Source of the DNA: an uncultured Anaerolineae bacterium
Lineage (GTDB): Bacteria; Chloroflexota; Anaerolineae; J036; Brachytrichaceae
Length of the DNA: 43,005 bases
Assembly (NCBI GenBank): GCA_938034415.1
Contig: CALHLE010000017.1
Span: 1 to 43,005 of the forward strand
Direction of reading: 5' to 3'
Shown: positions 16,623-26,050 of the stretch, piece after piece
How the letters are laid out: the number at the start of each line of letters is the position of its first letter
How positions within the stretch are numbered: the first letter of the stretch is position 1
Translations under genes and position numbers: made by a program
The notes under the pieces: model-generated
What the model saw: only the letters and a program-made list of their open reading frames with translations
Told to the model about the DNA's origin: nothing
Database searches by the model: none

Positions 16623-18155
16623 TTAACCTTGGCGCGCGTTCTCCCGCGCCTGCAGCTCGGCGCGCGCGATCTTGCCGGTGGGCGTCATCGGCATCTGGGC
16701 GATGATCTCCACCTCGCGCAGCGCGTTGCGCTCGCCGAGCAGCGCGCCGCAGTGCGCCAGCAACTCATCGGCTGTGGCGCTTGCGCCGGCGAAGCACTCG
16801 ACGATGGCCTTGGGCACCTGGCCAGCCTGCGGATCGGGGCGACCAATGACGCAGGCGTAGCGCACGGCCGGATGGCGCAGCAGCGCCTCCTCCAGCGGGC
16901 GAGGGAAGATCGCCTGACCGTTCATCACAATGCGCTCGCTCATGCGGCCCAGGAGCGTCACATAGCCATCCGCGTCCATCACGCCGACGTCGCCGGTATG
17001 TAGCCAGCCGTTGCGCAACGCCTCGGCGGTCTTCTCCGGCAGGTTGTGATAGCCCAGCATCACGCCCCCGCGGATCAGCACCTCGCCCGGCGTCCCGCAT
17101 GGCACAGGCGCGTCATGCGCGTCGGCGATGCGCACTTCGCGGTCGGGCAATTCCGGGCCGATTGCGCCGATGTGCGCGTCGTCTTCCAGGCGCGGGTAAC
17201 CCATGGCGACGAATCCGCCCAGCTCGGATTGGCCGTAGGCCTCGATCAGCGGCACGCCCAGCTCGTCGCGATAGGCGCGCTTCAGCGCCACCGGCGCCGA
17301 CGCGCCGCCGCACAGCACAAAGCGCAGCGTGTCCGGCTTCGATCCGCCGCGGCGGATGGCGTCCAGCAAGTCGCTGAGCAACAGCGGATTGGCGGCCAGA
17401 TAGGTGACGCGCCGCTCGGCGATCTCGCGCAGCGCGTCCTCGGCCTGCCACTGCTTGCGCACGCCGACCTGGGCACAGCGGTGCATCGCAGGCAGCAGGT
17501 TCGCCACCAGGTGATACGAGCTGGCCAGCGATGTCGGCCCCAGCGAGACATCGTGGCGCGAAAGTTGTAGGCGCTCGGCGATGCAGTGCGTGGCGCGCGC
17601 GGTATAGCCGTGCGCCAGCACGGCGCCCTTGGGCGTCCCCGACGAGCCGGAGGTGTAAGAGAGATGCGCCGCGTCCATCGAGGAGACGGCGACGGCCGGC
17701 GGCTTGTATTGAGCGGCAAGCAGCTCGCCCCAGTCATGCGCGCCCTCGCGCGCGCCGTCGAAGCAGACGGCATGTTCAATCTCGGGCGCCGCCGGCAGCG
17801 CGGCCATGACCTGCGCGTGCAGATCGCCGGTGTAGATCACCACGCGCGGGTCGGCATCCTTAAAAAACCAGGCCAGGTTATTCGCCTGAAGCACGTTGAT
17901 ATGCGCCGAGATCGCGCCCAGCTTCCAGATGCCGAACATCGCCAGCACGTAGTCGAGGCCGTTGTGAGCGACGATGGCGACGCGATCTCCTTTGCGCACG
18001 CCTAAATCGGCCAACCCGCCGGCGACGCAATCGCTCAGGCGTTCTCCCTCGGCGTATGTGATGCTGCGCCGGCGATCGCTCCAATACACGAAAGTTTGGT
18101 CGGGGACGCGCCACGCCGCGCGACGCAAGATGTCGGGGAACGTCAGGTAGTCCAT
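16623..18155 (-). CDS. Class I adenylate-forming enzyme (fatty-acid/aryl acyl-CoA synthetase-like)
   Basis: The 510-residue enzyme is predicted to activate a carboxylic acid with ATP and usually pass it to CoA. The P-loop reads [19 protein letters not shown] (about 168-186). Later motifs are [42 protein letters not shown], and the C-terminal catalytic lysine in [13 protein letters not shown]. All core ANL-superfamily motifs are intact. The acid cannot be read from sequence. Long-chain fatty acyl, benzoate-like or carrier-protein loading are all possible. A TAGAAT -10 box ends only 6 bases before the ATG, so the mRNA is predicted to be leaderless. The 163-base region to the divergent penicillin-acylase gene holds both promoters. 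Confidence 0.88.
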   Translation of the reverse strand: MDYLTFPDILRRAAWRVPDQTFVYWSDRRRSITYAEGERLSDCVAGGLADLGVRKGDRVAIVAHNGLDYVLAMFGIWKLGAISAHINVLQANNLAWFFKDADPRVVIYTGDLHAQVMAALPAAPEIEHAVCFDGAREGAHDWGELLAAQYKPPAVAVSSMDAAHLSYTSGSSGTPKGAVLAHGYTARATHCIAERLQLSRHDVSLGPTSLASSYHLVANLLPAMHRCAQVGVRKQWQAEDALREIAERRVTYLAANPLLLSDLLDAIRRGGSKPDTLRFVLCGGASAPVALKRAYRDELGVPLIEAYGQSELGGFVAMGYPRLEDDAHIGAIGPELPDREVRIADAHDAPVPCGTPGEVLIRGGVMLGYHNLPEKTAEALRNGWLHTGDVGVMDADGYVTLLGRMSERIVMNGQAIFPRPLEEALLRHPAVRYACVIGRPDPQAGQVPKAIVECFAGASATADELLAHCGALLGERNALREVEIIAQMPMTPTGKIARAELQARENARQG

Positions 18156-18161
18156 GCCGAC

Positions 18162-18167
18162 ATTCTA
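18162..18167 (-). promoter_or_regulatory. Candidate -10 box (TAGAAT) for the acyl-CoA synthetase gene
   Basis: On the minus strand TAGAAT ends 6 bases before ATG 18155, placing +1 at the start codon (leaderless). Confidence 0.5.
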
Positions 18168-18318
18168 GCCAGCCTGCCCGGCATCGGTAAAACGCGCAGC
18201 GCGAGCCCGCGCGGCTGCCACGCCACGCGGCCAAGCGCTCAAAGGCAGCTTCCGGCGCGCGCGTTTACAATCCCACCCGTTAGAGCGCCCATCGAATCAT
18301 CCTCCTTGCATTAGAACC

Positions 18319-20799
18319 ATGAAACTGCTCGGCAAAGCGCTCGTCGCGCTGCTCGTCCTCGTCCTCATCGCGAGCGGGACCGGCGCCGCGAGCTTCCTCT
18401 ATACGACGCGCCGCCCCTTCCCACAAACTGTTGGCAGCCTGCGCCTGCCCGGCCTGACGAGCAACGTCGAGGTGATCCGCGACGCATTCGGCGTGCCGCA
18501 CATCTACGCCGATACGCCCGACGACCTCTTCCGCGCGCAGGGCTTCGTGCATGCGCAAGATCGCTTCTTTCAGATGGAGTTCTGGCGGCGCATCGGCCAG
18601 GGTCGTTTGGCCGAGCTGTTCGGCGCAGGCGCGCTTGAGCAGGACAAATTCATCCGCGCGCTCGGCTGGCATCGCGTCGCCGAGGCGGAAGTGCAGATGC
18701 TCGATCCAGACGTGCTGCGCGTGCTCCAGCGTTACGCCGACGGCGTGAATGCTTACATCTTGTCCAACGCCGACCGGCTCGGCGCCGAGTTCAGCGTGCT
18801 GGGCCTGATCGGCCGCCGCTGGTCGCCGGAGCCGTGGACGCCGGTGAACACCGTCACCTGGGGCAAGGCGATGAGCTACAACCTGGGCAGCAACTTGGAT
18901 CAGGAACTGGCGCGGCTGAGGCTGATCGATCGCGGCGGCGAGGCTCTGGCCGAGGCGGTTATCCCGTCCTACCCCGAAGATATGCCGGTGATCGTCCGAT
19001 CCGCGCGCGATGCGTCACGAGACGCAACGCCGCCCTTCCCCGCCCCCGGCGCAGGCGCGTCGAGCGCTGCCGACGAGCTGTATCGCGTCCACAAAGCCGT
19101 TCAGCGCGCCATCGGCCTGGCGCACGACCCCGGCATCGGCAGCAATAACTGGGTGGTGGCCGGCGCGCGCACCACGACCGGCCGTCCGCTGCTGGCCAAC
19201 GATCCGCACCTCGGCATCCAGATGCCTTCGATCTGGTATATCAACGGGTTGCACTGCCGCGTGGTGAACGACGCCTGCCCGTATGACGTGGTCGGCGTCA
19301 CCTTCCCTGGCGTACCTGGCGTGGTGCTCGGCCACAATGCGCGCATCGCCTGGGGCGTCACCAACGCCGGGCCGGACACGCAAGACCTCTTCGTCGAGCG
19401 CCCCAACCCCGACAACCCAGACGAGTTCGAGTTTCAGGGCAAGTTCGAGCCGGCGCGCATCCGCGAAGAACGCATCGTCGTCTCCGGCCAGGCCGAGCCG
19501 GTGGTGCTGCGGGTGCGCGAGACGCGCCATGGCCCTATCCTCAACGACGTGCTGGACGAAATCGCAGGCCGCGAGCCGCTGGCCTTGCAGTGGGCCGCCC
19601 TGAAGCCGGGGCAATTGTTCAAGGCCGTGTTGTTGATCAACCGCGCCCAGAACTGGGCGCAATTCCGCGAGGCGCTGCGCTACTGGGACACGCCGGCGCA
19701 GAACTTCGTCTATGCCGACGTGGATGGCAACATCGGCTACCAGTTGCCGGGCAACATCCCGGTGCGCCGCAACGGGGACGGCCGCGCGCCCGTCACCGGC
19801 TGGACCGGCGAGCATGAATGGGTTGGCAGCATCCCCTTCGATGAACTCCCGTCGGTCTTCAATCCCCCAGAGGGCTACATCGTCACCGCGAATAACGCGA
19901 TCGTGGACGCGCGTCGCTACCCCTACTTGATCGCCCGCGATTGGGACTACGGCTACCGCGCCAAGCGCATCGAGCAGATGATCCTGGCCAAGGACAAGCT
20001 CAGCGTGGAAGACATGCGCGCCATGCACTTCGACGCCTATTCGCTGTTCGCCGATGAAGTGCTGGCGGCGCTCCAGGGCATGACGCTCGCGCTTGACGCG
20101 GGGACATCCGCAGCGCTATCCACGATGGCGCAATGGGATCGCGTGTGCAACGTCGAGTCCGCCGGCTGCGCGGTCTTCGAAGTGTTCTGGCGCGAGCTGT
20201 CGCGCGCCGTGTTCGCCGACGAGGTGGGCGAATCGCTCGCCGGTGATGTGCTCGCCAACGGCACGCACGCGCAGATCGCCTTGCGTAATGTCCTGGCCGA
20301 TCCCGGCGCAGCCTGGTGGGATGACGTGACCACGCCCGAACGGGAGGCGCGCGAGCAAGTCGTCGCGCGCGCCCTGGAGCGCGCCGTTCGCGTTTTGGAA
20401 GCGCGGCTGGGACGCGATCGCGCGCGCTGGCGTTGGGGAGACTTGCACCGCGTCACGTTCGCTAATCAGACGCTCGGCCGGAGCGGTATTCCGCTTATCG
20501 AGGGCATCTTCAACCGTGGCCCATTTGCCGCGCCGGGGAGCATGGGGCTGGTCAACGCCGTCAGCGGCGACCCGCAGAACTTCACCGTGCGCTCCGGGCC
20601 TTCTTGGCGGGCGATCTACGACGTGGGCGATTGGGATCGATCGCTGGGGATTCACACCACCGGCCAGAGCGGCCATGCCTATCATCCCCATTATGACGAC
20701 ATGATCTCGCTGTGGTTGAAGGGCGAAAATCTCCTGCTGCCCTGGACGCGCCAGGTTGTGGAACGCAGCGCGCGGGAGACGTTGACACTGACGCCCTGA
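18319..20799 (+). CDS. Penicillin acylase family protein (Ntn-hydrolase, S45)
   Basis: The 826-residue precursor has an N-terminal hydrophobic anchor or signal (about 4-28: LGKALVALLVLVLIASGTGAASFLY) and the S45 domain order. The alpha chain contains VIRDAFGVPHIYA and FVHAQDRFFQMEFWRR. The maturation site GSNNWVVAG makes Ser275 the N-terminal nucleophile of the beta chain after self-cleavage. Further beta-chain motifs are LLANDPHLG, GVTFPGVPGVVLGHNARIAWGVTN and GPSWRAIYDVGDWD. Homologues hydrolyse amide side chains: penicillin G, acyl-homoserine lactones, lipopeptides or peptides. The substrate is not predictable here. It should act outside the membrane. A weak TACAAT -10 candidate lies at 18266-18271. 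The decanucleotide TTGCATTAGA sits just before the ATG. Confidence 0.93.
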   Translation: MKLLGKALVALLVLVLIASGTGAASFLYTTRRPFPQTVGSLRLPGLTSNVEVIRDAFGVPHIYADTPDDLFRAQGFVHAQDRFFQMEFWRRIGQGRLAELFGAGALEQDKFIRALGWHRVAEAEVQMLDPDVLRVLQRYADGVNAYILSNADRLGAEFSVLGLIGRRWSPEPWTPVNTVTWGKAMSYNLGSNLDQELARLRLIDRGGEALAEAVIPSYPEDMPVIVRSARDASRDATPPFPAPGAGASSAADELYRVHKAVQRAIGLAHDPGIGSNNWVVAGARTTTGRPLLANDPHLGIQMPSIWYINGLHCRVVNDACPYDVVGVTFPGVPGVVLGHNARIAWGVTNAGPDTQDLFVERPNPDNPDEFEFQGKFEPARIREERIVVSGQAEPVVLRVRETRHGPILNDVLDEIAGREPLALQWAALKPGQLFKAVLLINRAQNWAQFREALRYWDTPAQNFVYADVDGNIGYQLPGNIPVRRNGDGRAPVTGWTGEHEWVGSIPFDELPSVFNPPEGYIVTANNAIVDARRYPYLIARDWDYGYRAKRIEQMILAKDKLSVEDMRAMHFDAYSLFADEVLAALQGMTLALDAGTSAALSTMAQWDRVCNVESAGCAVFEVFWRELSRAVFADEVGESLAGDVLANGTHAQIALRNVLADPGAAWWDDVTTPEREAREQVVARALERAVRVLEARLGRDRARWRWGDLHRVTFANQTLGRSGIPLIEGIFNRGPFAAPGSMGLVNAVSGDPQNFTVRSGPSWRAIYDVGDWDRSLGIHTTGQSGHAYHPHYDDMISLWLKGENLLLPWTRQVVERSARETLTLTP

Positions 20800-20868
20800 A
20801 CATCGGCGCGTCGCTGCGCCCTTTGCTTCCGTATGGTCAGCCGCAAGCGTCAAGCAGCCGCCAAGCGG

Positions 20869-20874
20869 TATAAT
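20869..20874 (+). promoter_or_regulatory. -10 box (TATAAT) of the tRNA-Gly gene
   Basis: A perfect TATAAT ends 9 bases before the first tRNA nucleotide, so the precursor 5' leader would be only 1-3 nt. No clear -35 was found. Confidence 0.6.
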
Positions 20875-20883
20875 TTCCGCTGC

Positions 20884-20956
20884 GCGGGTATAGCTGAGTT
20901 GGCACAGCGTCTGCCTTCCAAGCAGAAGATCACGGGTTCGAGTCCCGTTGCCCGCT
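20884..20956 (+). tRNA. tRNA-Gly (anticodon TCC)
   Basis: A full 73-nt cloverleaf can be folded. The acceptor GCGGGTA pairs with TGCCCGC, with discriminator T20956. The anticodon loop is CTTCCAA with anticodon TCC, flanked by a TCTGC/GCAGA-type stem. The T loop is GGTTCGAGTCCC-like (CGGGTTCGAGTCCCG). It reads GGA and GGG. CCA is not encoded, since the next bases are TGA. It is a single-gene unit between its own -10 box and a strong terminator. Confidence 0.96.
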
Positions 20957-20971
20957 TGAGCCACAGGCGTT

Positions 20972-21008
20972 AAACTCCCGCTGTTCCTGTTTTGAGCAGC
21001 GGGAGTTT
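20972..21008 (+). terminator. Strong terminator hairpin after tRNA-Gly
   Basis: AAACTCCCGCTG (20972-20983) and CAGCGGGAGTTT (20997-21008) pair perfectly over 12 bp around a 13-base loop, followed by GTCTTATTC, a weak T tract. It starts 16 bases after the tRNA. Confidence 0.8.
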
Positions 21009-21124
21009 GTCTTATTCCTCCGCCTTCGGGGGTAGGTGAAGGCATCGCCTCCGCCTACTCGGCATGGCAAGCAGCAGGAGTTCATCCTATCAGGTGAAAG
21101 AGGAGTCAAACTAGGGAAAGAACG

Positions 21125-22303
21125 ATGAAAGCGACCGTCACTGCCAGCCTACTGAACGTGCGCCTGAAGCCCAGCCTAGAAGGCGCGGTGATTGGGATGC
21201 TGCCGAAGGGCGCCGTCGTGGACGTGCTATCGGTGCAGAATGGCTGGGCCGCTGTGCCGTTGCAGGTCAGCGGCGTAGATCTGCGCTTCGGCCTCAACCA
21301 GAGCGATCGGCCCGTCAGCGTCTTCGTATCTGCGACCTGGCTGGAGTTCGAGAGCGAGCCGCTGCCGGAGCCTGGCCAGCCAACGCACACGACGTTCAAG
21401 CTCGGCATTCATGCCATGACCAACAGCACAGTAGCATTCGAGGAAGCGCGAAGGGGCTGCAAATTCTTCCTGTGCATGGACAACTTCGCCGGCGCCAGCC
21501 AGCTCAAGCGCGCCCATCCCGATGCCGTGGTCATGGTGCGTCGGTTCTTCGCGCACGGCGTGGTGCCCAGCGTCGAGCAGATCATCAACGGCCTGGAAGG
21601 CGCGACCGACAAGAATCTGATCTACACCGGCCTGAACGAGGCCGACCAGCTCGGCCAGGACGGCAACGACCTGCGCCGGCGCGCGCAGATTGACCTCGAA
21701 GTGGCGCGACGCATCAAGCAGGGCAGCGGCGCCACCTACGCCGCCGGCACATTCTCAATGGGGTGTCCCGATTTCACCAACCCGGAGACCTGCCAGATCA
21801 TCCGCGAACTCTATGCCCCGGCCTACAACAGCGGCCTGATCGCCTTCGACATGCATCTCTACTCGCCCAACCCGCAGCACATTGATCAGCCTAACGAGTG
21901 GAAGTGGTTTGAGCGGCGCTGGGAATTCCTCTTCACCCGCTGCGGTTTCGACCCCACCGTGCGCGCCATCTACTGCTCCGAGTGCGGCCTCGACCAGAGC
22001 GGCGTGGGCGGCTTTAGGGCGCATGGCTATAGCCAGGAGAAGTTCCGCGACTGGTGCGACAAATACATCCGGCTACAAAGCGCGCCGCTGGTGGTGGACG
22101 GCAAGTCGTATCCGTCGCCGATCATCGGCGGCGCCATATTCCAGGCCAGCGACCACGACCGGTGGCAAGGCTACGAAATCAGCAACTATCTGCCCACCTT
22201 GCGCCAGTTCTACGGCGGCTTGCCCCTGCGCGTTGCGCCGGAAGAGCTGCCGCGCGCATCACGCAAGCCTGCGACGCAACGCCAGAAGCCGGCCGTTGCG
22301 TGA
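21125..22303 (+). CDS. SH3b domain plus (beta/alpha)8 glycoside-hydrolase-like protein
   Basis: The 392-residue protein opens with a bacterial SH3 domain (residues 3-74: ASLLNVRLKPSLEGAVIGMLPKGAVVDVL, NGWAAV, VSATWLEF) with an insertion of about 15 residues. After a Pro-rich linker comes a TIM-barrel region resembling clan A glycosidases. TGLNEADQ (Glu172) would be the acid/base and AIYCSECGLDQ (Glu286) the nucleophile. The C-terminus is basic. No signal peptide is present, although SH3b and glycosidase domains usually act on cell walls outside the cell. A phage-lysin-like or other non-classical export route is conceivable. It follows the tRNA-Gly terminator and heads a plus-strand run with a methyltransferase gene 19 bases on. 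Enzymatic activity is inferred from the two Glu motifs only. Confidence 0.7.
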   Translation: MKATVTASLLNVRLKPSLEGAVIGMLPKGAVVDVLSVQNGWAAVPLQVSGVDLRFGLNQSDRPVSVFVSATWLEFESEPLPEPGQPTHTTFKLGIHAMTNSTVAFEEARRGCKFFLCMDNFAGASQLKRAHPDAVVMVRRFFAHGVVPSVEQIINGLEGATDKNLIYTGLNEADQLGQDGNDLRRRAQIDLEVARRIKQGSGATYAAGTFSMGCPDFTNPETCQIIRELYAPAYNSGLIAFDMHLYSPNPQHIDQPNEWKWFERRWEFLFTRCGFDPTVRAIYCSECGLDQSGVGGFRAHGYSQEKFRDWCDKYIRLQSAPLVVDGKSYPSPIIGGAIFQASDHDRWQGYEISNYLPTLRQFYGGLPLRVAPEELPRASRKPATQRQKPAVA

Positions 22304-22322
22304 TCCCGGCAATCGCGTGGCT

Positions 22323-23423
22323 ATGTGCTGTTGCGAGGCCGACGTCATCGTCGGCCTAGAGCCGTTCCTCGGCCGAGAGCTTGCGGCGCTCGGCGCGCAT
22401 GATGCGTACTTGGCGCGGCCGGGAGTGATCCGATTCTCCGCGCGCGCCTTGCGCCCGCTGCTGGGCTTGCAGACGGCGCTGTCGGTCTACCTGCTGCGGC
22501 GCTATGCGGTGCCGCGGCCCAGGGCGCTGCTCGGCGATCAACACCTGCGCGCCTTGTTCGCGCAGATTGACGCCGCGCTTGGCCTGGCGCCACGCGGCGC
22601 ATACCGCACCTTCATGCTCGGCGCAGCCGGCGCCGGCTCAACGGTGATGACTCGCCTGAAGTCGGCAATCGCCCAGCACACCGGCCTGCGCGAGGTGAAC
22701 GAGGAGGGCGACCTCCTGATCCGCATCCGGCCCGGCCGCGACCCCTCCCCTGCCCCTGGCGCTCAAGACAGAGAGACCTACCAAGAGGCAGCAGACGACG
22801 ATGAACAGGCATCCGGCTGGGACGTGCTCGTGCGACTCTCGCCCAGGCCATTGGCCGCGCGGGCCTGGCGCGTCTGCAACATCGCCGGCTCGCTACAAGC
22901 GACCGTCGCGCACGCGATGGCGCTGTTGACCCGGCCGACGCCGGACGATGTCTACCTCAACCTGGGATGCGGCTCGGGCACATTGCTGATCGAGCGCGCG
23001 GCGGCCGGCCCAGCGCGCCGGCTGATCGGCTGCGATACCGACCGGCAAGCCCTGACTTGCGCGCAGGCAAACATCGCGGCCTACCGAGCAGGCGCGAAAA
23101 GCGAGCGCCATGAGTTCGAGTTGCACGAATGGGATATGCGCTGTTTGCCCTTGCCGGACGCGAGCGTGGATGCGATCACCGCCGATCTCCCCTTCGGCCA
23201 TCGCGTCGGATCGCACGACGACAACCTCGCGCTCTACCCGGCGCTGCTGCGCGAGGCCGCGCGCGTAGCCAAATCGGGGGCGCGCTGCGTCTTCATCACG
23301 GCGGAGATGCGCTTAATGGAAAGCGCGCTCGCGCAGACGCCGTCGCCGTGGCTGCGCGATTCAACATTCCGCGTAAACTTGGGCGGGTTGCGACCGACCA
23401 TCTTTGCGTTGAGGAGGGTGTGA
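22323..23423 (+). CDS. SAM-dependent RNA methyltransferase-like protein (Trm14/TrmN-like layout)
   Basis: About 366 residues from ATG 22323. The N-terminal part (EADVIVGLEPFLGRELAALGA) resembles the start of THUMP-linked RNA methyltransferases. The C-terminal half has SAM motif I VYLNLGCGSGTLLIERAA (about residue 210-227), an acidic motif II strand (LIGCDTD), and the amino-methylating signature DLPFG near residue 287, followed by RVGSHDDNLALYPALLREAARV. DLPFG is a variant of the [DN]PPY motif used for N-methylation of bases, as in tRNA guanine-N2 enzymes. A likely role is tRNA or rRNA modification. A less conserved, charged linker (about 140-160) separates the halves. The upstream frame is open but lies over the glycosidase-like gene; GTG 22317 is an alternative start. 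The next gene starts one base after this stop. Confidence 0.7.
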   Translation: MCCCEADVIVGLEPFLGRELAALGAHDAYLARPGVIRFSARALRPLLGLQTALSVYLLRRYAVPRPRALLGDQHLRALFAQIDAALGLAPRGAYRTFMLGAAGAGSTVMTRLKSAIAQHTGLREVNEEGDLLIRIRPGRDPSPAPGAQDRETYQEAADDDEQASGWDVLVRLSPRPLAARAWRVCNIAGSLQATVAHAMALLTRPTPDDVYLNLGCGSGTLLIERAAAGPARRLIGCDTDRQALTCAQANIAAYRAGAKSERHEFELHEWDMRCLPLPDASVDAITADLPFGHRVGSHDDNLALYPALLREAARVAKSGARCVFITAEMRLMESALAQTPSPWLRDSTFRVNLGGLRPTIFALRRV

Positions 23424-23424
23424 C

Positions 23425-25062
23425 ATGCGATCGCACAGACGAATCTGGGTTGCTGTTGCGATCTGCGCGACTGCGCTATGCGCCTGCTCGGCGCCTCCCG
23501 CCATGCCGGTTGCGTCGCCGACCGCGCCGGCGCTTACGGCAACGCCCACGCCTCGGGTTGTTGATTCGCCGACCGCCACGCCCCGACCGGCTCGGCGGAC
23601 GCCCACGCCCGATCGTCGGCCGGCTATTGCGTCGCCGGCCTGGTTTAACGACGCGACGTTATATCAGGTTTTCTTGCGCAGCTTCTACGATGCGGATGGC
23701 GACGGCATCGGCGACCTGCGGGGATTGCAGCAGAAGCTCGACTACATCCAGTCGCTAGGCGTCAACACGATCTGGCTGAACCCGCACTATCCCTCACTCA
23801 CCTATCACGGCTACGACGTCGCCGACTACAAGGCGGTCAACCCTCAGTTCGGCACGCTCGACGATTTCACAGCGCTGATAAGCGAGATCAAGCGACGCGA
23901 CATGCGCCTGATCGTGGACTTCGTCGCCAACCACACCTCGAAGGGCCATCCGTTCTTTCGGGACGCCTACGGTAATCCGGCGTCGCCCTACACCAAGTGG
24001 TTTCTGTTCAAGGACGCGAACAATCTCTCATACGATGGGTTCTACGGCATCGCCGACCTGCCGGAGTGGAATCACACCAATCGCGAAGTAAACGCCTATC
24101 TGATCGACGCAGCGGAGTTTTGGCTCGATTTGGGCGTGGACGGCTTGCGCGCCGATTACGCCCGTGGGGTTGAACGCTGGTTCTGGGAGGATTTGCGCAG
24201 GGCGGTAAAGGCCAAGCACCCAGACGCCGTATTGCTGGGCGAGGTGTGGGACGGTGAGCCGTCCACTTTGCAGCGCTACTTCGACGAGGGGTTCGACGCG
24301 CTCTTCGATTTCCCGTGGTATTTGCGCCTGTCGGGCGGTGAAAATGCGGTGGGCAAGGGCGTGCTGAACGGCGTCGTCGATCCGCTGCTGTTGCAGCCGG
24401 CCTATCGCGCGATGCTTAACTTGTATCCGCGCGGCGCGCAGATCGTGCGCTTCGCCTCCAACCACGACACGAACCGCATCGCCTCATCCGTCCAGGGTGA
24501 CCCGGCGCGCATGCGGCTGGCCGCGGCCGTCTCCATCCTCACGCCGGGCATCCCGATCATCTACTACGGCGAGGAGATCGGCATGCGCGGCGTGAAAGGG
24601 CCGGGGCCGATCTACGACGAGTTTCGCCGCGAGCCGATGGACTGGTACGCCGGCGAGTCCGGCCCAGGCATGACCACCTGGTTCAAGCCGGCAAACCGCA
24701 ACAACCGCCCCTATGACGGTGTCTCGGTCGAAGAGCAGGACGGCGACCCTAATTCGCTGCTGAACTATTACCGCGCCTTGATCCGGCTGCGCAACGAGCG
24801 AGCCGCCTTGCGCAGCGCCGACTTCCGCATGATGGACGCCGTGCCCAACTGCCCGACCTGCATGGGCCTTTGGCGCTGGGCCGGCAATGAGGTGATCGCG
24901 ATGATTTTCAACTTCGGGGGAAAGGCGCAGCGGACGGCGCTCGATCCCGCGACAGCGCCGGCGACCATCGGCGCGCCGGAGCGATTCCTGCTGGGTGAGC
25001 CGCAACCACTCGACGCGCTGGAGATCGGGCCATGGGGAGCGCTCGTGATAAGCTGGCGGTGA
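23425..25062 (+). CDS. GH13 family alpha-glucanase/alpha-glucosidase, lipoprotein
   Basis: The 545-residue protein has a signal peptide with lipobox LCAC (Cys21) and a Thr/Pro-rich linker to about residue 70. The GH13 domain starts at WFNDATLYQVFLRSFYDADGDGIGDL. The four conserved regions are DFVANHTS, GLRADYARG with nucleophile Asp244, GEVWDGEP with acid/base Glu273, and FASNHDTNR with Asp348. All three catalytic acids are present, so it should hydrolyse or rearrange alpha-glucosidic bonds of oligo- or polysaccharides at the outer membrane face. A small C-terminal beta domain ends GALVISWR. ATG 23425 starts one base after the methyltransferase stop, and manA follows after three bases, so this is one operon. 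Confidence 0.93.
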   Translation: MRSHRRIWVAVAICATALCACSAPPAMPVASPTAPALTATPTPRVVDSPTATPRPARRTPTPDRRPAIASPAWFNDATLYQVFLRSFYDADGDGIGDLRGLQQKLDYIQSLGVNTIWLNPHYPSLTYHGYDVADYKAVNPQFGTLDDFTALISEIKRRDMRLIVDFVANHTSKGHPFFRDAYGNPASPYTKWFLFKDANNLSYDGFYGIADLPEWNHTNREVNAYLIDAAEFWLDLGVDGLRADYARGVERWFWEDLRRAVKAKHPDAVLLGEVWDGEPSTLQRYFDEGFDALFDFPWYLRLSGGENAVGKGVLNGVVDPLLLQPAYRAMLNLYPRGAQIVRFASNHDTNRIASSVQGDPARMRLAAAVSILTPGIPIIYYGEEIGMRGVKGPGPIYDEFRREPMDWYAGESGPGMTTWFKPANRNNRPYDGVSVEEQDGDPNSLLNYYRALIRLRNERAALRSADFRMMDAVPNCPTCMGLWRWAGNEVIAMIFNFGGKAQRTALDPATAPATIGAPERFLLGEPQPLDALEIGPWGALVISWR

Positions 25063-25065
25063 GTC

Positions 25066-26010
25066 GTGGTCGCGCTGCTTCAACTCATCCCCGAATATCA
25101 CCCGCGCGTGTGGGGCGGCCGGCGCCTACAGCCCGACGCCAACCAGCCCATCGGCGAGGCGTGGATCGTGCACGAGCACAACCGGATCGCCGGCGGGCGT
25201 TACGCCGGGCGCACGCTGGCCGAGCTAACCGCGGAGCTGGGTGCCGCGCTGCTCGGCGAAGCCGTCGTCGCCCACACCGGCAAGCGCTTCCCCTTGCTCA
25301 TCAAGCTACTCGATTGCCACGACTGGCTTTCGATCCAAGTGCACCCCAACGACGCGCAGGCCATCGCACTGGAAGGGCCGGGGCACTTCGGCAAAACCGA
25401 GGCCTGGCACGTCTTGGAAGCCGCCCCCGGGGCGCAGTTGATCGTCGGCGTGAAACCGGGGGTTAAGCCCGAGGCGCTCCAACAAGCAATTCGCGACGGC
25501 CGCGTGCTCGAGTTGGTTCAGCGCCACGCCGCGCGCGCCGGCGACACCATCTTCATGCCTGCCGGCACGTTGCATGCGTTAGGGCCGGGGCTGCTGATCT
25601 ACGAGGTGCAGCAAACGTCCGACATCACCTACCGCGTGTGGGACTGGAACCGGCCGGCCAGCGCCGGCCGCGCGCTGCACATTGAGCAATCGCTGGCCGT
25701 GACCGATCCCAGCGCCACCGGCCAGGTGCGCCCTCTGCGGCCGATGCTGGATACCGACGCGCAACAGCTCGTCGCGTGCCCCTACTTCACGCTGGACTTG
25801 CTCGCGTCCGAGGTCGAGACGCTCGCGCTTGACACGCAGGGACAGAGCTTTCATGCGCTCACCGTGATCGCCGGCCGCGTCGTTGTCGAAAGCGATACAG
25901 GCGATGTGACGCTGGACCGCTTCGAGAGCGTGATCGTGCCGGCGGCCAACCGGCTGTATCAGGTGCGTCCGCTCGCGCCGGCGCGCGTGCTGAAGGCCAG
26001 CGCGCAGTAG
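25066..26010 (+). CDS. manA: Mannose-6-phosphate isomerase, type I
   Basis: The 314-residue cupin enzyme interconverts mannose-6-phosphate and fructose-6-phosphate. Zinc-binding motifs are present: LSIQVHPNDAQA, FGKTEAWHVLEA and MPAGTLHALGPGLLIYEVQQTSDITYRVWDW. The last matches the short bacterial (B. subtilis-like) form, and the length fits. The start is GTG at 25066, three bases after the GH13 stop. It places sugar-phosphate interconversion with glycoside hydrolysis in one operon, consistent with import and use of released hexoses or with mannose-containing glycan synthesis. The gene ends 40 bases before the convergent efp gene. No clear terminator was seen between them. Confidence 0.93.
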   Translation: MVALLQLIPEYHPRVWGGRRLQPDANQPIGEAWIVHEHNRIAGGRYAGRTLAELTAELGAALLGEAVVAHTGKRFPLLIKLLDCHDWLSIQVHPNDAQAIALEGPGHFGKTEAWHVLEAAPGAQLIVGVKPGVKPEALQQAIRDGRVLELVQRHAARAGDTIFMPAGTLHALGPGLLIYEVQQTSDITYRVWDWNRPASAGRALHIEQSLAVTDPSATGQVRPLRPMLDTDAQQLVACPYFTLDLLASEVETLALDTQGQSFHALTVIAGRVVVESDTGDVTLDRFESVIVPAANRLYQVRPLAPARVLKASAQ

Positions 26011-26050
26011 GGCGCAGCAGCGCGGCGCGTAGTCAGACGGATTCTGCGGC

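Noticed and set aside
20884-20956. tRNA-Gly as an integration site with flanking att repeat
   Set aside because: I found no second copy of the tRNA 3' end in the window and no integrase gene, so no element is delimited.
26011-26050. Terminator between manA and efp
   Set aside because: Only a weak CGCAG/CTGCG pairing with a long loop and no T tract.
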